A stretch of DNA of 64,000 bases, from assembly GCF_000956475.1 (NCBI RefSeq), contig NZ_JYJB01000007.1:352353-416352 (forward strand). Direction: 5' to 3'. This DNA is from Microbacterium hydrocarbonoxydans (lineage in GTDB: Bacteria > Actinomycetota > Actinomycetes > Actinomycetales > Microbacteriaceae). The notes beneath the pieces were generated by a model. The model saw only the letters and a list, made by a program, of their open reading frames with translations, did no database searches and was not told the DNA's origin. Positions 60,868 to 64,000 of the stretch are shown piece by piece (position 1 is the stretch's first letter; every line of letters starts with the position of its first letter). A program made the position numbers and the translations under genes.

Positions 60868-63341
60868 CCGCTCGTCTCCCGCGCCTCGCTCAGGCCCTTC
60901 GTGCCCCGCGCTCCACTCAGGCCCTTCGACAGGGTCAGGGACCCATGGTGGATCGACCCACCGCGCTGCCTATGCGCCGCTGGGTCCTCGACCTGGGCGT
61001 GACCGCGGTGCTCATCGCCGTCGCGATGACCGGGTTCTGGACGACGTTCGCCGGGCCCTCCTACCTGCCGGCCGTCGTGGGCGGCATCCTGCTCGGCCTC
61101 GCGATCGCGGCCGTGGCGATGTGGCGCCGCTGGGGCATCCTGATCATCACGGGCCTCACGCTCGCCGCCTACTTCCTGTTCGGCGGAGCTCTCGCGCTGC
61201 CGCACACGGCGTTCCTCGGTGTGGTGCCGACCATCGACACGCTGCAGAGACTCGCGCTCGGGGTGATCACCTCGTGGAAGCAGATGCTCACGACGGTCGC
61301 CCCGGTCGCCGCGGCCGACGGCCACCTCATCGTTCCGCTGGTGCTCTCCCTCGTGGGCACGGTGCTCACGGCATCCCTCGCCCTGCGTCTGAGTCACGTG
61401 GGCTGGGCGCTGATCCCCGCGGGGGTCGTGCTGGTCCTCGCGATCGTGCTGGGAACGCCCGAGCCTGCGTTCCCTCTGGCACAGGGCCTGGTCTTCGCGA
61501 TCTTCGCCATCTCCTGGCTCGCGCTGCGGCAGCTCTGGGCTCCCCAGAACGCGGCCGTCTCGGTGAGCGAGGTGGACCCTGCTCGAGCCGCGTACATGCG
61601 GATGCGGCGGCTTCTCGCCGGCGTCGCGGTGCTCGCGGTGGCGGGCGGAGCGGGTATCGCCTCCAGCGCGATCGCCCAGCCCGTGCAGCCTCGGCACGTG
61701 TTCCGCGATGTCGTGATCCCCCCGTTCAACGTGCACGACTACCCGAGCCCCCTGCAGTCGTTCCGCAAGAATGTGCGCGATGAGGCCGAGAAGACGCTCT
61801 TCACGGTGAGCGGGCTGCCCAAGGGGGCGCGCATCCGCATCGCGGTCATGGATCAGTTCGACGGTCAGGTCTACAACGTCACAGACGGAGGCCCCGGCTC
61901 CTCAAGCGCCTTCGCGCCGCTGCGCTCGAACATGTCACCCGACGCCGAGGGCGTCCCTGTGACGCTGAAGGTGTCCATCGAGGACTACAGCGGAGTATGG
62001 ATGCCGGACGCAGGCGCAGTCTCGGAGATCGACTTCACCGGCAAGCGCGCCGAGGAGCTGCGCCGCTCGGGGTACTACAACAGCGACACCGGGACCGCCG
62101 TGGTCACCGAGAGGCTGGGCGAGGGCGACACCTACACGGTCGACACCGTGATCCCTGCCAAGGTCGACGACACCCAGCTCGCCGACGTCGACTTCGGCAA
62201 GGTCGCTCTTCCGAAGCAGAGCAACGTGCCCGAGGAGCTGACCTCGCTCGCGGCCGAGACCGTGGCCGGTGCGGAGTCTCCCATCGAGCAGGTCCGGGCC
62301 CTCGAGACGTTCCTCGCCGACGGCGGCTTCTTCAGCCACGGCCTGGAGGGGGAGGTGCTCTCGCGAGCGGGGCACACGTCCGAGCGCATCTCGACACTCG
62401 TCGGCGGTGACCAGATGATCGGCGACGACGAGCAGTACGCGGTGGCGATGGCCCTGCTCGCGCGCGAGGTCGGCATCCCCGCCCGCGTCGTCATGGGCTA
62501 CTACCCCGATGAAGACCACGAGGGCGACGCCGAGTTCGCCGCAACGGGAGACGACGTCCACGCCTGGGTCGAGGTGAACTTCGAGAGCGTCGGCTGGGTG
62601 ACCTTCAACCCGACCCCGCCCGAGGACAAGGTCCCGAACGACCAGAACACCAAGCCCAAGGTCGACCCGAAGCCGCAGGTGCTGCAGCCGCCGCCTCCGC
62701 CGCAGGAGCCCGTCGACCTGCCGCCGACTCTTCCCGACGACCGCAAGGGCGACGACGAGACGTTCAACCTCGCCGCCCTGCTCGGCCTGATCGCAGCGAT
62801 TGGCGGCACGGCGCTGGGCGTGATGGCACTGCTCGCCTCGCCGTTCATCGTGATCGGCGCATGGAAGGCGGCGAAGCGCCGCACGCGCCGGAACGCGGCG
62901 CGCACCTCCGACCGGATCACCGGCGGCTGGGACGAGCTCACCGACCGCGCCATCGACTACGGGGCGCGTCTCGCTCCGGGCGGGACGCGCGCGGAGGAGG
63001 CGGCGACGCTCGCCGCATCCCTCCCGATCCCGGCTGTCACGGCTCTCGCAGACCGCGCCGATGCCGAGGTGTTCGGTCCGTCGGAGCCGACACCCGCCCA
63101 GGTCGATGAGTTCTGGGCCGAGGTCGACGGGATCGTCGGAGGCCTCGGCAAGGAGGCCGGGTTCTGGAAGCGTCTGCGCGCCCGGCTCAACCTCCGTTCG
63201 CTGATCGGGGGCACCGCCGTCGCGAACGGCGTGCAGAACCTGAAGGAGGCCGCGGCCGCGCGGGTTCATCGTGAACCTGGCACGATCAAGAGCAGCACCC
63301 GAACGACGACGTCCACCTCAGCCGAGAGCGAGACCCCATGA
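60864..63341 (+). CDS. Transglutaminase-fold membrane protein, catalytic Cys replaced (module B)
   Basis: The 825-residue product has N-terminal membrane helices (about residues 44-275), an external transglutaminase-like region (about 470-590), a helix near 635-665 and a cytoplasmic tail. The motif reads IGDDEQYAVAMALLAREVGI, with Asp522 at the cysteine position. His566 is kept in HAWVEV, and the third residue is Asn582 (TFNPTP) instead of Asp. It is thus also unlikely to be a classical transglutaminase. The first 27 codons contain a repetitive-element-like sequence and have no counterpart in module A, so translation might instead begin at ATG 60944 (MVDRPTALPMRR). The ATGA overlap favours 60864. 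Confidence 0.85.
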   Translation: MTARLPRLAQALRAPRSTQALRQGQGPMVDRPTALPMRRWVLDLGVTAVLIAVAMTGFWTTFAGPSYLPAVVGGILLGLAIAAVAMWRRWGILIITGLTLAAYFLFGGALALPHTAFLGVVPTIDTLQRLALGVITSWKQMLTTVAPVAAADGHLIVPLVLSLVGTVLTASLALRLSHVGWALIPAGVVLVLAIVLGTPEPAFPLAQGLVFAIFAISWLALRQLWAPQNAAVSVSEVDPARAAYMRMRRLLAGVAVLAVAGGAGIASSAIAQPVQPRHVFRDVVIPPFNVHDYPSPLQSFRKNVRDEAEKTLFTVSGLPKGARIRIAVMDQFDGQVYNVTDGGPGSSSAFAPLRSNMSPDAEGVPVTLKVSIEDYSGVWMPDAGAVSEIDFTGKRAEELRRSGYYNSDTGTAVVTERLGEGDTYTVDTVIPAKVDDTQLADVDFGKVALPKQSNVPEELTSLAAETVAGAESPIEQVRALETFLADGGFFSHGLEGEVLSRAGHTSERISTLVGGDQMIGDDEQYAVAMALLAREVGIPARVVMGYYPDEDHEGDAEFAATGDDVHAWVEVNFESVGWVTFNPTPPEDKVPNDQNTKPKVDPKPQVLQPPPPPQEPVDLPPTLPDDRKGDDETFNLAALLGLIAAIGGTALGVMALLASPFIVIGAWKAAKRRTRRNAARTSDRITGGWDELTDRAIDYGARLAPGGTRAEEAATLAASLPIPAVTALADRADAEVFGPSEPTPAQVDEFWAEVDGIVGGLGKEAGFWKRLRARLNLRSLIGGTAVANGVQNLKEAAAARVHREPGTIKSSTRTTTSTSAESETP
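60889..60944 (+). repeat. REP-like element within the start of the module B transglutaminase-like gene
   Basis: CTCAGGCCCTTCG occurs twice (60889-60901 and 60916-60928), and the second copy continues ACAGGGTCAGGGACCC. This matches a short palindromic motif of the CCTTCGACA-GGCTCAGGGA type that I recall from actinobacterial intergenic regions. Here it is read as codons giving AQALRAPRSTQALRQGQGP. Confidence 0.55.
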
Positions 63342-64000
63342 CTGAGCCATCGATCGACACCATCGCGCCGATCTCGCGGCGTGCGGTCGCGTACCTGATC
63401 GATGCGCTCATCGCCGCGGGGATCGCGATCATCGGGGCGGTCATTCTGTACGTCGTGCTCGGCGGGGTCCTCCAGGCATCCGAGTCCTTCATGGCGTACC
63501 TGATGGCGACGCTGATCGGCTGGGGAGTGCTGCTGCTCGTCCTCCTCGCCTGGATGCTGGTCTACACGGTCATGCAGACGAAATCGGGCTCCATCGGCAT
63601 GCGCGCGCAGGGTGTGCGTCTGGCCTCGGCGGCCGATGGGACGCAGGTCGGGTTCGGTCGCGCGCTGCTGCGCAACGTCGTGTTCGGAGTCTCAGGCTGG
63701 ATCGTCGTCGGGTACTTCACGCCGCTCTTCGACAGCTCTGGTCGCTTCCAGGGATGGCACGACCGGGTCGCGAAGACCGTGATGCTCGATGCGCGCAAGA
63801 GCCCCGCACCCGCGGCAGCACCTCGCGCAGCCCGCACGGCCGCGCCGGCGACGACGGCGGTTCCCCTCCCGCCGGGTGCCCCGGGGATCCCGGGCATCCC
63901 GGCACCCGGTGCGGGCCAGGACGGGTTCGCAGCCCCTGCCGGGGCCTTCGCGTTCGGTGGGAGCCCCGCGGCCGCGGGCGGCCCGGCCGCCCCCGCCATG
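63338..64000 (+). CDS. RDD family membrane protein, 3' end outside the window
   Basis: The first 221 codons are visible. The ATG overlaps the upstream stop (ATGA). ISRRAVAYLIDALI carries the conserved Arg and Asp that name the RDD family. Two or three helices follow (IIGAVILYVVLGGVL, LIGWGVLLLVLLAWMLVYTVM), then SGSIGMRAQGVRL, RALLRNVVFG and GWHDRVAKT, all typical. From residue 150 it turns Ala/Pro/Gly-rich, like the linker of the FHA protein in module A. The gene holds the place of that FHA protein, so a C-terminal FHA domain beyond position 64000 is likely but not seen. Confidence 0.85.
   Translation, partial: MTEPSIDTIAPISRRAVAYLIDALIAAGIAIIGAVILYVVLGGVLQASESFMAYLMATLIGWGVLLLVLLAWMLVYTVMQTKSGSIGMRAQGVRLASAADGTQVGFGRALLRNVVFGVSGWIVVGYFTPLFDSSGRFQGWHDRVAKTVMLDARKSPAPAAAPRAARTAAPATTAVPLPPGAPGIPGIPAPGAGQDGFAAPAGAFAFGGSPAAAGGPAAPAM

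Overview
The window is high-GC DNA with actinobacterial gene style: ATGA/GTGA start-stop overlaps, GTG starts, leaderless-looking promoters, LAxTG sorting signals, a DUF222/HNH gene and a bacterial acyl-CoA oxidase. It fits the family Microbacteriaceae, most likely Microbacterium or a close relative. That assignment is inference from gene content and style. I saw no rRNA, tRNA, CRISPR array or intact insertion sequence.

Positions 1-20.9 kb are an accessory and metabolic stretch. It starts with the end of an MFS transporter coupled to a GH3 beta-glycosidase. Next come two large LAxTG-anchored surface proteins of the choice-of-anchor G type with very different stalks (17 Ig-like repeats versus about 425 residues of Ala/Ser/Thr/Asp low complexity), separated by an unknown lipoprotein. 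A DUF5819-HTTM membrane pair follows, then an acyl-CoA oxidase, an unknown membrane protein (minus strand) and a zinc alcohol dehydrogenase. Positions 20.9-21.4 kb encode 3-methyladenine glycosylase I (Tag).

The rest is dominated by two versions of one multigene module. Module A (21.5-37.9 kb) is a tightly overlapping series: Ser/Thr kinase, a 1970-residue membrane-anchored propeller/cadherin-like/Fn3 protein, MoxR AAA+ ATPase, DUF58, a transglutaminase-fold membrane protein, a membrane-FHA protein, a PP2C phosphatase, a tail-anchored protein with repeated DRTVV motifs, and a DUF4870 protein. Module B (40.0-64.0 kb, running off the end) has three tandem giant paralogues (2039, 2024 and 2021 residues), then MoxR, DUF58, transglutaminase-like and an RDD protein in the same order. 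A minus-strand DUF222/HNH gene and about 500 bp of mostly gene-free DNA separate the modules.

The likely exciting system is this duplicated module. The giant proteins are predicted to be held by one N-terminal membrane helix with a beta-propeller, 11 cadherin/Ig-like modules, Fn3 domains and, in module B, a divergent four-cysteine tip outside. MoxR, DUF58 and the transglutaminase-like protein would be the assembly or chaperone core. Kinase, phosphatase, FHA and the DRTVV scaffold would be a threonine-phosphorylation switch. Both transglutaminase-like proteins lack the catalytic cysteine, which argues for a non-enzymatic role. Function is inference throughout.
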